NCBI GenBank assembly: GCA_020636325.1
Contig: JACJYC010000004.1
Location: forward strand, 1-64,000
Length of the DNA stretch: 64,000 nucleotides
Origin: Lewinellaceae bacterium
GTDB lineage: Bacteria > Bacteroidota > Bacteroidia > Chitinophagales > Saprospiraceae
Direction: 5' to 3'
Shown: positions 26,201 to 36,011 of the stretch, in pieces
How positions within the stretch are numbered: position 1 is the first letter of the stretch
Layout: every line of letters starts with the position of its first letter
Translations under genes and position numbers: made by a program
Notes under the pieces: model-generated
Told to the model about the DNA's origin: nothing
The model's database searches: none
What the model saw: only the letters and a program-made list of their open reading frames with translations

Positions 26201-29200
26201 CAATCGTCAGATCGCAATTCGGCGTATTGATGGTAAAACCGCAGTTGCTGGTACAACCGTTGGCGTCCGTCATCGTCACGGAATAGACGCCCGCTGCAAG
26301 GCCGGTAATATTGACCGTCCCGGCATTGGCCGCATTCTGGGTACCGCTTCCCGGGCCGCTCCAGGCCAGGGTATAAGGCGGCGTACCGCCACCCGGCGTA
26401 ATGGCCGCAACCCCATCGGCGGCGCCGACCATCGAAACGGCCGATTGCTGGGCGCAACTCAGGAGCAGCGCCGGAGGATCCGTCAGGTTGATGGTGGTCT
26501 CGGCCGTGCAGTTATTGGCGTCCGTTACCGTAACGGAATAGGCGCCCGGCGCCAGACCGGTCGGGTTTTGCTGGCCGTCCAGCGCGTTCACATTCCAGTC
26601 GAAGGTCAGGTTGCCGGAAGAATTGATTACGGTCAATTCGATGGAGCCGTCATTGGCGCCGGCGCAGGTCGGGTCGGTCGGATCGGCGGTGACCTGTACA
26701 AAGCACCCGGGCCCGTTGATGGTGAAATTGCAGGTGGTTGAACAACCGTTGGCATCCGTGAAGGTCAGCACATAGTCACCGGGCAGTAATCCCGGGAAAA
26801 CGGTTCCGGCGCTTGCTGTGGAAGCCGTGGTACTGATCGGTGTCGGCCCTGTAAAATTGAAGGCATAGGGTGGGGTCCCCCCGCCGAATCCGATCAGCGC
26901 CGATCCGTCGGCGGTATTGATGCCGGACGCCGGCGAGTTTTGACCGCAGTTGACCACCAGTGCCGGCGGATCATTCAGGGTGACGGAGGCCGTCGCCTCG
27001 CAGCCCGTCTCGTCCGTAACGGTGAGGTTATAAGTGCCGGCCTGGAGCCCCGCAGGATCTTCGGTTCCGTCCAGGCTGTCGACGTCCCAGTCGAACGAAA
27101 CGGCGCCGGAAGCATTCTGCACATCCAGGCTGATCGATCCGTTGTTGCCGCCCGGACAGGTTGGATCGGTCCCGGCGATGTCGAGGAGGATATTGCACCC
27201 GAAACTGCTCATGGAAAATTCGCAGGTCGTCTCGCATCCCTGACTGTCGGTCAGTACGATGCTGTATTCGCCTACCGGAAGACCGGTGATGAAGAAAGGA
27301 TCGTTATTCGCCAGGGTCTGGCTGCCGCTGACCGGTCCGCTCCAACTGAGCTGGAAGGGCGGTACGCCGCCGGTGACGATCACAATGGCCTCACCGTCGG
27401 AGGCGCCGGGCGAGGAAGCCTGCTGGGTTTCGCCGCAAGCCAGTTCAATACCGGAAGCCGCGCTGAGGGTGGCCGCTGTCATGTCGCTGCAGCCGTTTTG
27501 GTCGGTGACCGTCACGGTGTAATCCCCGGGTTCAAGCCCGGTGGGGTTCTGCTCGCCGTCAAGGGCGTCGGGGTCCCAGTCGAAGATATAGGGCGAGCTT
27601 CCGCCGTTGACGGCGATGCTGATGGCTCCGTTATTGCCTACCGTACAATCAGGGTCAACGGTATTGGCTACCGTGGCGACGGGGTTCGGGTTGACCACCA
27701 GGGACACCGCAACCGGCAAAGAAGTGCATTGCCCGTTTGAAACCGCAGCGTAAACCAGTCCGCCTGCCGTTGAATAAGCATCCGGGTTGCTGATGGCGAC
27801 GGTTGCGCCCGCATTTGAATACCAGCTCACGGTAACGCTTTGCCCGTTGGCCACCACCGGATTCAGCGCGCTCAGGTTGAAAACGGCAAATCCGGTACCC
27901 GTGTCGCACATGGCCTGGTTGCCCGGGTTGGCGGCCACCGGCGCCGCCAGCACCGTAACCGGGATGGGAAGTACATCCTGACAGCCCGCGCCGCCGTTGG
28001 CAAAGGCGTAATAAGTGGTGTTTGAGCCGGGCGAAACCGTCGTATTCGTCAACTGGTTGCCCGGGGTCGGCGGATTGGCCGAATGGAAAGTGATGGGCAG
28101 CCCCGTGAAATTCAGATCCAGTACGACATCCGATAGATCCAGGCTCCCGCCCGGGCAGATCTCGGTACTGTTATTGACGATAAGGTCGGGCGCCTGCGCG
28201 ATATCGACCAGGAAAATCTCTTCATCCAGACACAAGGGAGAGGCGAAATCCAGCGCATACAGGATCACGCTCGAGGTGATCACCTCACCTGGGAAATAGG
28301 TGATGCCGGTGCCGTTGGGCCCCGTATGGTACGCTTCCTGACCGGTCAGGTTGGTCCCCTGGATCGCCGGCAGGGTATAACTCCCGCAAGCCGTTACGTC
28401 ATTGATCGGGAAAATATCCGGCGCAACCTGTACCGCCACCGTGACCGGGGTCGGTGTGATCGGGGTGGAACAGCTGCCGGTAGAGACCTGCGTGATGTAA
28501 AAATCAGTGGTGGCATCCACAAAAATCAGGGTGGAACCGCCGTTGGTGGTCGTGATGGTGGAGTTGATGGTGCCGATCACCGAATTCGAATAGGAATAGG
28601 CTACGGTATAGGACCCGCCGATCGGCAGGGTGAAGGTCAGGGTCACGTCGCCGGGGCCGCAAAGGGCGGTCGGGGAGACGTCCAGGCCGACGGCTGCGGG
28701 GTCGATCCCGCTGACCACATTTAGGGTCACCGTCCCCGGTTGCGCCGAACGGCATCCCGAAGGCGAGGAGGCGAAAGCGTAGAGGACTGTTCCGTTGGTT
28801 GCCGTGAAGTTACCGGGATTCGGGACGGGATTCAGACCGGTATTGTCGAGGTAGAAGGTAACGGTTATACCCGGCGTGCCGTTTACCTGGCCGGCCAGTG
28901 TGGTCAGGTCGAAAACGGCCGTCCCGTTGCCGGAATCGCAGGCCTGGGCCGATGCATTTTGGGAAGCCGGCGCAAATTCCAGCTGGACCGTTACAGGTAC
29001 GGTGGAAGATTCGCACTGGCCGTTGAAAACAGTGGCAAAGACGGTTGAGGGCAACCCGGCCACGTCATTGATGTCATTGATGGGGCTGGTCCCTGCCGCG
29101 TCGTTGTACCAGTTAACCTGGAGGCCCGTACCGCCGTTGATGACGTTCTCGGTACCCGGCAGGTCGTAATCGGCTGCGGGCGGCGCTATGCTGAGTACGC

Positions 29201-31457
29201 AGATGTTGAAGGTAGTGGGGTTGGCGGTCGGAACGGCATTGACCAGGACGTTGAGGTTATTGGTTCCGGCGCATTGCCCCGGATCGGGCGTGAAAGTAAG
29301 CCCGTTGGAACCGGTATTGGCGGTTGCCGGGTTGAACGTATTGCCGGATACGCCGGGCCCCGACCAGGTACCCGTAATGCCGCTTTGGGTGGTGTTGAGG
29401 GGAACTGAGGCGTCATTTGCACAAAACGGCCCGATGGGAGCGAGGGCGGGGGTGGTTGCCCCGTTCACCGTGACCATTATCGTGTTGGCGTTGGCGCATT
29501 GCCCGGCGGTTGGGGTAAAGGTCAAAGTGTGGTTGCCGGCGCCGGCCGAAGCCGGGTTGAAGCTGTTGCCCGCTACGCCCGGGCCGGACCAGGTGCCATT
29601 TATGCCGCTTTGGGTCGCATTCAAAGGCACGGCAGCATCCGTGCTGCAAAGCGGGCCGACCGGGTTTAAAGCCGGGGTGGTCGCGGAATTCACCGTCACC
29701 GGAAGCGTATTGGCCAGGGCGCATTGTCCGGCAGCCGGAGTGAAGGTCAGGGTATGGTTGCCCGCGCCTGCGGTGGCCGGGTTGAAGCTGTTGCCGGATA
29801 CACCCGGGCCTGACCAGGCGCCGGATATGCCGCTTTGCGTCGTGTTCAGCGGCACGGCTGCGTCATTGATGCAGAACGGCCCTACCGATGTCAACGCGGG
29901 CGATGTCGCGTTGGTGACGTTTACCATCAATGTGTTGACGGAAGCGCATTGTCCGGCATTGGGCGTAAACGTCAGGGTGTGGTTGCCCGCGCCTGCGGTA
30001 GCCGGGTTGAACGTATTGCCGGATACGCCGGGCCCGGACCAGATCCCGGTAATCCCGCTTTGGGTGGTGTTCAGGGGCACGGCGGCATCTGTGGAACAGA
30101 GCGGACCGATTGGGGTCAGCCCCGGCGAGGTAGCATTGGTCACGTTGACCATTATTGTATTTACATCGGCGCATTGGCCGGCATCGGGCGTAAAGGTCAG
30201 GGTATGGATGCCCGCACCGGCGGTGGCCGGGTTGAAAATATTTCCCGAAACGCCGGGGCCGGACCAGGTTCCTGTAATCCCGCTTTGGGTCGTATTCAGC
30301 GGTACGGCTGCATCAGTAGAACAAAAGGGGCCGATATTGGTCAGCGTCGGCGCTGTCGGGGTGTTGATTGTGATGGTGAAGGACTCTTCGTCGCTGCAGG
30401 AGGAAGTGGGGTCGTAGATATAATATGTACCGGATGATGTAATCAACTGACCCGGCGAAAATTGTGTGCCGCTTCCACTAGGCCCTGTAAAAAAAGCCTC
30501 ATTTCCGCTTAAATTTGAACCGGCAATATTTGGTAGGCTAAAACTGCTGCAGGCAATTTGCGGACCTGGGTTCGTGAAATCCGGTGGTGTACAGGTTTGA
30601 ACAAAGTCAATGATTGGAATACAATCTCCGCCAGGCTGGTAATTTATTGTGCCGCCAGCGCCCAATTGAATATTTTCACCGTCATTATTTGAAAACACCT
30701 GAACATCATAGTCAATATCATAGGAGCAACCTCCATTAAATACGATATCAATATACCGGATACATCCACATGCGGTACAACCGGAATTCTTGAAAAGAGG
30801 GGTTCCGCCCGAGTAATTCCCAAATACGACATACACATTTTCAGCCCCACATAAACCGCTCAAACTGGTTGGGGTTAAATAGGATAGATCTGGGTTTGCA
30901 CTTGGGAAAACCAATACCTTTGAATTTGGGGGTATATTGCCGCTTGTTGGCGGAGCCATTGCATCAATAAAGATATTTCCCGAACCACAAGGCCCCAATG
31001 AATTGTTTAACGCTGCAACTGCGACCGCATTGGAAGAGTAGCCATTGACTAGGCTATTAAGTGTTCCTTCTGGGCATTCGACATCTATTGTGGTCCCAGA
31101 CATAGTATATGCAGAACTCCCTGTTTGGAATAAAATAAATTCTGTAGTAGATTCATCTCCACAGGCATTAATCATAATCTGAAGTGGAGTAGGAGAAGAC
31201 CCAAAACAACTTGTCGAACTCCAGCCATCTTGTGCATTGATTGGATTTATTAAAGCAAGTGAAACTCCTAAAAGTGAAACTGCACCCATTACCCCACTCC
31301 GGAGGGGGATAAGAGAGGTCACCCTCCGTTCAATAACTTCCCGGTCAAGGGAATACATGACCGCCGCGCTCAACCGGGCGAACCAGGCTCGGGGCGTGGA
31401 AAAAACGCTTTTCATCAAATCGGCGATGGGTAAAAGTATGGATGTCCGCAAACGCAT
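23283..31457 (-). CDS. giant type IX secreted adhesin with gliding-motility-type C-terminal domain
   Basis: The protein has up to 2724 residues. A signal peptide ending near INAQ (residue 76) follows a long N-region; starts at Met15 or Met34 are possible. An N-terminal lamin-tail-like module is followed by five tandem repeats of about 75 residues (about 365-740, WSGPGVSGNTFNPATAGAG). SprB-like repeats (about 1256-1823) alternate with variants containing GGGTPPY. Seven repeats of about 60 residues follow (about 1923-2300, GESLTVNGTVYD...GCDS). The end (from about 2625) is a gliding-motility-associated sorting domain with IPSVFSPNGDGNND and VFDRWGNLLF. It is exported by T9SS to the surface and probably serves adhesion or motility. 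The first 360 residues are encoded by much more AT-rich DNA than the rest. Confidence 0.93.
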   Translation of the reverse strand: MRLRTSILLPIADLMKSVFSTPRAWFARLSAAVMYSLDREVIERRVTSLIPLRSGVMGAVSLLGVSLALINPINAQDGWSSTSCFGSSPTPLQIMINACGDESTTEFILFQTGSSAYTMSGTTIDVECPEGTLNSLVNGYSSNAVAVAALNNSLGPCGSGNIFIDAMAPPTSGNIPPNSKVLVFPSANPDLSYLTPTSLSGLCGAENVYVVFGNYSGGTPLFKNSGCTACGCIRYIDIVFNGGCSYDIDYDVQVFSNNDGENIQLGAGGTINYQPGGDCIPIIDFVQTCTPPDFTNPGPQIACSSFSLPNIAGSNLSGNEAFFTGPSGSGTQFSPGQLITSSGTYYIYDPTSSCSDEESFTITINTPTAPTLTNIGPFCSTDAAVPLNTTQSGITGTWSGPGVSGNIFNPATAGAGIHTLTFTPDAGQCADVNTIMVNVTNATSPGLTPIGPLCSTDAAVPLNTTQSGITGIWSGPGVSGNTFNPATAGAGNHTLTFTPNAGQCASVNTLMVNVTNATSPALTSVGPFCINDAAVPLNTTQSGISGAWSGPGVSGNSFNPATAGAGNHTLTFTPAAGQCALANTLPVTVNSATTPALNPVGPLCSTDAAVPLNATQSGINGTWSGPGVAGNSFNPASAGAGNHTLTFTPTAGQCANANTIMVTVNGATTPALAPIGPFCANDASVPLNTTQSGITGTWSGPGVSGNTFNPATANTGSNGLTFTPDPGQCAGTNNLNVLVNAVPTANPTTFNICVLSIAPPAADYDLPGTENVINGGTGLQVNWYNDAAGTSPINDINDVAGLPSTVFATVFNGQCESSTVPVTVQLEFAPASQNASAQACDSGNGTAVFDLTTLAGQVNGTPGITVTFYLDNTGLNPVPNPGNFTATNGTVLYAFASSPSGCRSAQPGTVTLNVVSGIDPAAVGLDVSPTALCGPGDVTLTFTLPIGGSYTVAYSYSNSVIGTINSTITTTNGGSTLIFVDATTDFYITQVSTGSCSTPITPTPVTVAVQVAPDIFPINDVTACGSYTLPAIQGTNLTGQEAYHTGPNGTGITYFPGEVITSSVILYALDFASPLCLDEEIFLVDIAQAPDLIVNNSTEICPGGSLDLSDVVLDLNFTGLPITFHSANPPTPGNQLTNTTVSPGSNTTYYAFANGGAGCQDVLPIPVTVLAAPVAANPGNQAMCDTGTGFAVFNLSALNPVVANGQSVTVSWYSNAGATVAISNPDAYSTAGGLVYAAVSNGQCTSLPVAVSLVVNPNPVATVANTVDPDCTVGNNGAISIAVNGGSSPYIFDWDPDALDGEQNPTGLEPGDYTVTVTDQNGCSDMTAATLSAASGIELACGETQQASSPGASDGEAIVIVTGGVPPFQLSWSGPVSGSQTLANNDPFFITGLPVGEYSIVLTDSQGCETTCEFSMSSFGCNILLDIAGTDPTCPGGNNGSISLDVQNASGAVSFDWDVDSLDGTEDPAGLQAGTYNLTVTDETGCEATASVTLNDPPALVVNCGQNSPASGINTADGSALIGFGGGTPPYAFNFTGPTPISTTASTASAGTVFPGLLPGDYVLTFTDANGCSTTCNFTINGPGCFVQVTADPTDPTCAGANDGSIELTVINSSGNLTFDWNVNALDGQQNPTGLAPGAYSVTVTDANNCTAETTINLTDPPALLLSCAQQSAVSMVGAADGVAAITPGGGTPPYTLAWSGPGSGTQNAANAGTVNITGLAAGVYSVTMTDANGCTSNCGFTINTPNCDLTIDIAGTDVTCPGAENGSIDLTINGGFGPFAIDWNADGLDATEDPTDLAPGTYAVTVTDTHACTATASVNIGTAATNPGIAISADGSVCASDCATVILSLTGTPPYTLTYQVTAGGNTLDFSDVIPTGLDTLIFCPSAFGLSTGVVSVHLIQLDDANCSTPIDETYIIDILPESSSDITETLCDGESVTVNGTVYDQNNPNGMEIAMAANGCDSVITVNLTFYPAAESSIVQTLCPGETLAVGNEVFSETNPSGTVVLPGAASTGCDSTVTVELSFYPAAVADIAMTLCPGENLVVNNTVYDANNPAGTEILIGGAASGCDSTINIQLSFFDPVVFDLQETVCDGFSVTVNNIVYDRNNPAGSEVLAGAAGNGCDSTVNIQLTFLDEVITQIDTTLCMGESLTVNGTVYDEANPSGTEVVPGGSAAGCDSTIVVNLGYYPPSVTNISGPLCPGESVMVNGNVYDQLNPDGTEILTGSTGCDSIVVITLTFYPGSVSTIAQTLCEGESLTVNGQVYDQNNPTGQQVLAGASATGCDSLIMVNLSFVPQQTAGLTASGAICPGGTGVLTLHLTGTTGPVDISIGGGSPISLTGAVDGQTFEVSPAATTNYFISSILSQGGNCPISITGGPATIEVSGLAVEIAASSDFGGYPISCADAFDGTITARASGGVNPVFFQWDNGTTAPFQTGVGAGLYSVTATDAAGCTGSTTLELAGPPPIEAEVATLSANCFDENSGQIIINSLTGGIAPFEYSLDGLFFKPLPNGQFAIPNLQAGAYNLEISDVYDCATVYPVVVQGAEELALDLGPDQTIQLGESVELNALVNFEVASFAWTPTDSLRSPDNLSTEASPTETTIYTLTATEASGCQVSDKITVFVNKQGRVYIPSVFSPNGDGNNDTFTVFAGGEVARVTVFKVFDRWGNLLFSDGPFEPNNPGRGWDGEFQGRPMNAAVYVFYAEVEYVDGRRETFKGDVTLVR

Positions 31458-31882
31458 TTTGTTCTTTTTGTCAGGCTAAAGTTAAGGTGGAATTCAGCCC
31501 AAACCCGGTAAAAAGCGGGCAGGGTCCTGATTATTGCAAAAAACAACCCTATGGTCGTTCATTCATCCGCATCGGATGAACCGGCTTTTCAGTTTGTACA
31601 GGTGCAATCTCGGAGTAGTATGGCAACGGGAGCTGGGTAAAGTTTAAATGCTAAGTGCAAAGGTAAAAATGTAAAAGTCAAACGGCAAGGCGCAAAACTA
31701 AGGCAAAAAATCGACAGGGCGAACAGACCCCATGTTAAGGCAACTTTAAGTCGACGATTTTGCTGAATTCTGCTGCGCGACGGACCTTTATTTTATTTTT
31801 CGGCCCATTCCGCGCCTCATTCGCCAAATCTCCCGGTAATTTTCCAATTATAATCTATTTTTGCCGCACCAACCATCTGCTT
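31458..31882. promoter_or_regulatory. divergent spacer between two large surface-protein genes
   Basis: The 425-bp spacer holds minus-strand -7 boxes TACCTTTG (31665-31658) and TAGTTTTG (31700-31693) for the giant adhesin, implying a leader of about 200 nt. It also holds a palindrome TTCATCCG-CAT-CGGATGAA (31562-31580) within that leader. On the plus strand, TATTTTTG (31856-31863) lies 20 bp before the ATG of the Asp-box protein. I see no gene in it. Confidence 0.5.
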
Positions 31883-34800
31883 ATGTTACGCACTCGTATG
31901 GCTGAACTAGCCGTGAAGCTCCTCTTGTTGATCTCCTCTCTGCTCCTGAATCTGCCGGGCGCCTTTAGCCAGGGCGAACGCCCGCTGCCGCCGCCGGAAG
32001 CGGTTGCCGCCGCTCCCTGGTGGGCAAGGGAAATGTACTCCGGCCAGGCCAACGTCCTGAAAGTGGACAGCGCCTACCGGGTCTGGCAGGAAGACCACCC
32101 GGGCGAGGTTACTTATTTTACCCGGTATTATCAGCATTGGCGCAAAGCCATAGAGCGCCTCACCCCCGAAGGATACGCCTTTGAACCCGATCTGGCCGGG
32201 GAAATGCGGACATTCGAGGATTGGAAAAACCTGCGCCAGCAGTCCGGCCGGGGGACCGCCGTATGGGAAAACATAGGCCCCGGCAATACCCTCTCGGAAG
32301 GAGATGCACAACCGGTTTCCTGGCAGGCCAATATCTACTGCCTCGACCAGTCGGCCTCCAACCCGGATATCCTCTACGCCGGTACCGAAACGGGCGCTAT
32401 CTTTAAATCCACCGACAAGGGACAGTCCTGGGACTGCGTCTCCGATGAGCTTTCCCTCGGCGGGATCGCCAGCATTGCAGTTGACCCCGCCAACCCGGAT
32501 ATCGTCTATTTCGGCGAAGGCTCCACCGTGTATAAGACCACGGACGGCGGCGCCGAATGGAAGGTTGTTTTCCAGATTCCGGGCCTGGACCCCTATGTGC
32601 TGGCCGTGAATCCCGTTGACCCGAATATCGTCCTGCTCGGCTGCGGCCTTGGCCTTTTTCGCAGTGACGACAGCGGGCAAAGCTGGAACCAGTATTTCAT
32701 CGAAAAATGCTGGGACATCGCCTTCAAACCCGGCGACGGCAATACGGTCTACCTCGTCAAGACCAATATCGGCTCCAAACTCTGCGATTTCTACAAGTCA
32801 ACGGATAAAGGCGCTTCCTGGTACCCCAAACAAAACGGCTGGATCGATGCCTTTGCACCGGGCAACGGCCTGAGCGACAACAAAGACGGCGGCGCCCGCC
32901 TGGCGGTCTCCAATGCCGATCCCGACCGGGTTTACGCTGTCCTGCTCGGCCAATACAACGACGGCCTGAACGACAATAATTTCCTCGGCATCTACCGCAG
33001 CGATGACAGCGGCGAATCCTGGAGCCTGCCGAACACCAACGCCAACGGCGGCCCCGGCGCTCCGTATGCCGGCAACCACTATTGCCTGTCCACCTTCTGG
33101 TTCGGCGCCGACGAATGGTATCCCGAAACCTACCAGTACGACCAGGGGTATTACAACCTGGCCATTGCCGCCTCGGATTCCGATGCCGACGACCTCCTGA
33201 TCGGCTTCCTGAACCTGTTCAAATCCGAAGACGGCGCCGCTACCTTCACCCGGTGGGGCGGTTACGGCGGCGGCCCGGGCAACCAGCACCCCGATATCCA
33301 GGATATCGACATCAACGGCGACGACGTCTGGGTCTGCTCCGACGGCGGCATCAATAAATACATGCCTGATTTTTCGGCGCATGAAGCCAGGAATACCGGC
33401 CTGGAAGCGTCCGAATTCTGGGGTTTTGACGGCGGCTGGAACGAAGACATCCTCACCGGCGGCCGGTATCACAACGGCAATACGGCCACCATCTTCGAAA
33501 TTTACCCCAGCGGAGAATACCTTCGGCTGGGCGGCGCGGAAGCCGGGACGGGCTACGTCCACCCGTCCGGCGGCAGGAAGGTGATGCATTCTGACATCAA
33601 CCCCAAAGTGCTGCCGGAAATCATCTCCGGAGAAATGGAAGGATTCGCGTTCGAGGAATACCCCAACGAAGGCTACGCCGGCAACAATGAAAACAGTTCT
33701 GAGATCGAACAGGACCCGCGTTGCTATAATCACCTCTATATGGGCAAGGACAATACGCTGGTCAAATCCGAAGACGGCGGCTTGTCCTGGTCGACGGTGT
33801 ACACGTTCGGCCAAACGGAGACCGATATCATCACGGGGATCGAAATCGGCCGCAATGATCCGTCGGTCATTTATTGCGTGCAGAATGCCGGTACGACCTC
33901 CCGCTTGTGGCGTTCTGCCGACGGCGGCGCTTCCTTCGCGGAAACCACCCTGCCGCCCGGACCCGCCAACGGCGCTTTTATCGCCCTCAGCCCCGAAGAC
34001 GACCAGAAGATCTGGCTCGCCTGGAGCAGGGGAGGGAGCAATGCCAACAAGGTTTTTGTCAGCGTAAACGGAGGCCAGGGGTGGAACAATATCACCACGC
34101 CCGTCCTCAACGGCCATTTCATCGAACAGTTGGTTGCCATCGGCGGTACCGACGACCTCCTTTACCTGGCGACCGATCTCGGCGTATTTTACCACAAAGG
34201 CAATATCCCTGTCTGGACGGCCTGCTCAGACGGCCTTCCGGCGCGCGCCGCCTCCAACCGCATGGTGCCTTTTTACGCCAAGGGTAAAGTCAGGCTGGCT
34301 ACCTATAAAAGGGGGATCTGGCAGGCTGATTTCGTGGAGCAACCCACCCATCCGGTGGTACAGCCCACCGTCGACAAGCTGGTTTCCGGCTGCGCCCGCG
34401 ATACTTTTTATTTTGACGACTTCAGCATGGTCAACCATACCGGCGCTACCTGGAGCTGGACCTTTACCCCTCAACCTCAATTTGTGGACAACCCAGGCAT
34501 CCGCAATCCCAAAGTGGTGTTCGGAAACCCGGGAGAATACACCGCCACATTGCTGCTCAACGGGCAATACAGCAAAGACCTCCTCCTGACCGTCAACGCC
34601 GATTGCGACCCCGAAACCATCCCAGGCAAGGCCCTTGCCCTCAGCGGTGAAGGCCAGTACGCCGTATCCAACGGAAACCTGAATCTGAATGCCAATACCG
34701 TCACCCTGACAGCCTGGATCAAACCCCAGGGACCGCAAAATGACTGGGCAGGCATCCTGTTTGCCAGAGGCGGCAATACGACCGCAGGCCTCAGCATCCG

Positions 34801-35950
34801 GGACAACAACAAGCTGGCCTACCACTGGAACGACAGCGGCTGGTGGTGGGATTCAGGACTGACCGTTCCCAGCGATACCTGGACCCATGTAGCGCTGGTC
34901 ATTACGCCTGCCAATGCAAAGATCTACCTCAACGGCGTACCGGCCACCCACAATGAAACCCAGGAAAAAGAACAATTCGACACGCCCCTGAATATCGGGG
35001 TGGACCCCAACGGCGGCGACCGCTATTTCAAAGGGCTGATCGATGAGGTGAACGTTTGGAAAACCGCCCTTTCGCAGGCGCAGATCCGCGAGTTGATGCA
35101 CCTCACCCGCAAGCCCGCCGAACAACCCGGCCTGGTGGCGTATTACCAGTTCAACGAAGAACAGGGCCAGGCCAACGACAGGGTAGGGGTTCGCCACGTT
35201 TCCCTGGCCGGCGGCGCTACCAGAACCGCCTCAACAGCGCCGGTCGGCGACGGGGTCAGCGCCAGGAACACGGTGGACAACGACGGAATCTTCACCTTCG
35301 GCTCGACCGGGATCACCCTGGAATTCGGGCAGGGCGCCCAGCACCCGAACGGTGAGCTTTGCGTCAGCCGCCTGAACCTGGATCCCGATCAGCTGCCCGA
35401 CGGCAATCCGCATAGCCGGTCCTACTGGATCGTCAATAATTACGGCGCGAACCAGGCTTTCGACCCGCTTAAATTCATTCGGTTTGAAGGATACGGCCCG
35501 GTTCCTGCCGGCGCTGCTTCCGGGAGCTACCGGCTCTACGAACGGGCTTCCTTCGCCGACGGTCCCACCTGGGGGGCGCCGCTCGACTATTCCGATTTCA
35601 TTACACCCGGCGATGACGGCACCGTAGAGTTCTTTGAAGGAAACGGGGTTACGGCGCTGGGGCAGTTTATGGTGACCCAGGACCTGACCGTGGCGACAAC
35701 CGAACCCGGAACCGACGGCTGGAGCCTGTTTCCCAATCCGCTGAAATTTGGCCGCAAGCTTACCATCCGCCCGGATTTTGACGGCAAATACAACCTCAGC
35801 ATCAGTGATGCAACCGGTAAGGTCGTTCTGGAAAAATCGCTGCAGGGCGACTTTGAACTGCCTGAAAAAGCCCTTCAACCGGGCGCCTATTCCTTTACCT
35901 TGGTCGGTCCCAACCGGCGGTTGGTAGGAAAGATCGTAGTAATTCGTTAA
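31883..35950 (+). CDS. type IX secreted Asp-box (sortilin/BNR-like) propeller protein with LamG domain
   Basis: The 1355-residue protein begins at the ATG at 31883, which gives a clean signal peptide (LLLLISSLLLNLPGAFSQ). Residues about 150-810 form a VPS10/BNR-type propeller with many Asp boxes (STDKGQSWD, TTDGGAEWK, SDDSGQSWN, SDDSGESWS, SEDGGLSWS). A PKD-like segment (about 830-905) and a LamG/concanavalin-type domain (about 913-1075) follow. The C-terminus (about 1273-1355) is a type A sorting domain with LFPNPLKFG and final IVVIR. It is exported by T9SS and anchored or released at the surface. Glycan or protein binding is likely; I see no catalytic residues that would make it an enzyme. 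Confidence 0.92.
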   Translation: MLRTRMAELAVKLLLLISSLLLNLPGAFSQGERPLPPPEAVAAAPWWAREMYSGQANVLKVDSAYRVWQEDHPGEVTYFTRYYQHWRKAIERLTPEGYAFEPDLAGEMRTFEDWKNLRQQSGRGTAVWENIGPGNTLSEGDAQPVSWQANIYCLDQSASNPDILYAGTETGAIFKSTDKGQSWDCVSDELSLGGIASIAVDPANPDIVYFGEGSTVYKTTDGGAEWKVVFQIPGLDPYVLAVNPVDPNIVLLGCGLGLFRSDDSGQSWNQYFIEKCWDIAFKPGDGNTVYLVKTNIGSKLCDFYKSTDKGASWYPKQNGWIDAFAPGNGLSDNKDGGARLAVSNADPDRVYAVLLGQYNDGLNDNNFLGIYRSDDSGESWSLPNTNANGGPGAPYAGNHYCLSTFWFGADEWYPETYQYDQGYYNLAIAASDSDADDLLIGFLNLFKSEDGAATFTRWGGYGGGPGNQHPDIQDIDINGDDVWVCSDGGINKYMPDFSAHEARNTGLEASEFWGFDGGWNEDILTGGRYHNGNTATIFEIYPSGEYLRLGGAEAGTGYVHPSGGRKVMHSDINPKVLPEIISGEMEGFAFEEYPNEGYAGNNENSSEIEQDPRCYNHLYMGKDNTLVKSEDGGLSWSTVYTFGQTETDIITGIEIGRNDPSVIYCVQNAGTTSRLWRSADGGASFAETTLPPGPANGAFIALSPEDDQKIWLAWSRGGSNANKVFVSVNGGQGWNNITTPVLNGHFIEQLVAIGGTDDLLYLATDLGVFYHKGNIPVWTACSDGLPARAASNRMVPFYAKGKVRLATYKRGIWQADFVEQPTHPVVQPTVDKLVSGCARDTFYFDDFSMVNHTGATWSWTFTPQPQFVDNPGIRNPKVVFGNPGEYTATLLLNGQYSKDLLLTVNADCDPETIPGKALALSGEGQYAVSNGNLNLNANTVTLTAWIKPQGPQNDWAGILFARGGNTTAGLSIRDNNKLAYHWNDSGWWWDSGLTVPSDTWTHVALVITPANAKIYLNGVPATHNETQEKEQFDTPLNIGVDPNGGDRYFKGLIDEVNVWKTALSQAQIRELMHLTRKPAEQPGLVAYYQFNEEQGQANDRVGVRHVSLAGGATRTASTAPVGDGVSARNTVDNDGIFTFGSTGITLEFGQGAQHPNGELCVSRLNLDPDQLPDGNPHSRSYWIVNNYGANQAFDPLKFIRFEGYGPVPAGAASGSYRLYERASFADGPTWGAPLDYSDFITPGDDGTVEFFEGNGVTALGQFMVTQDLTVATTEPGTDGWSLFPNPLKFGRKLTIRPDFDGKYNLSISDATGKVVLEKSLQGDFELPEKALQPGAYSFTLVGPNRRLVGKIVVIR

Positions 35951-36011
35951 AAGATTCAACCGAAACCCGGTTTCAGGTTTTATCTTTACAGGACATTGTA
36001 AAGACCGCAGC

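Noticed and set aside
29188..30417. Open frame of 409 codons antisense to the adhesin repeats, itself repetitive
   Set aside because: Its repeats are the mirror of the coding repeats of the minus-strand adhesin. It has no signal peptide or motif.
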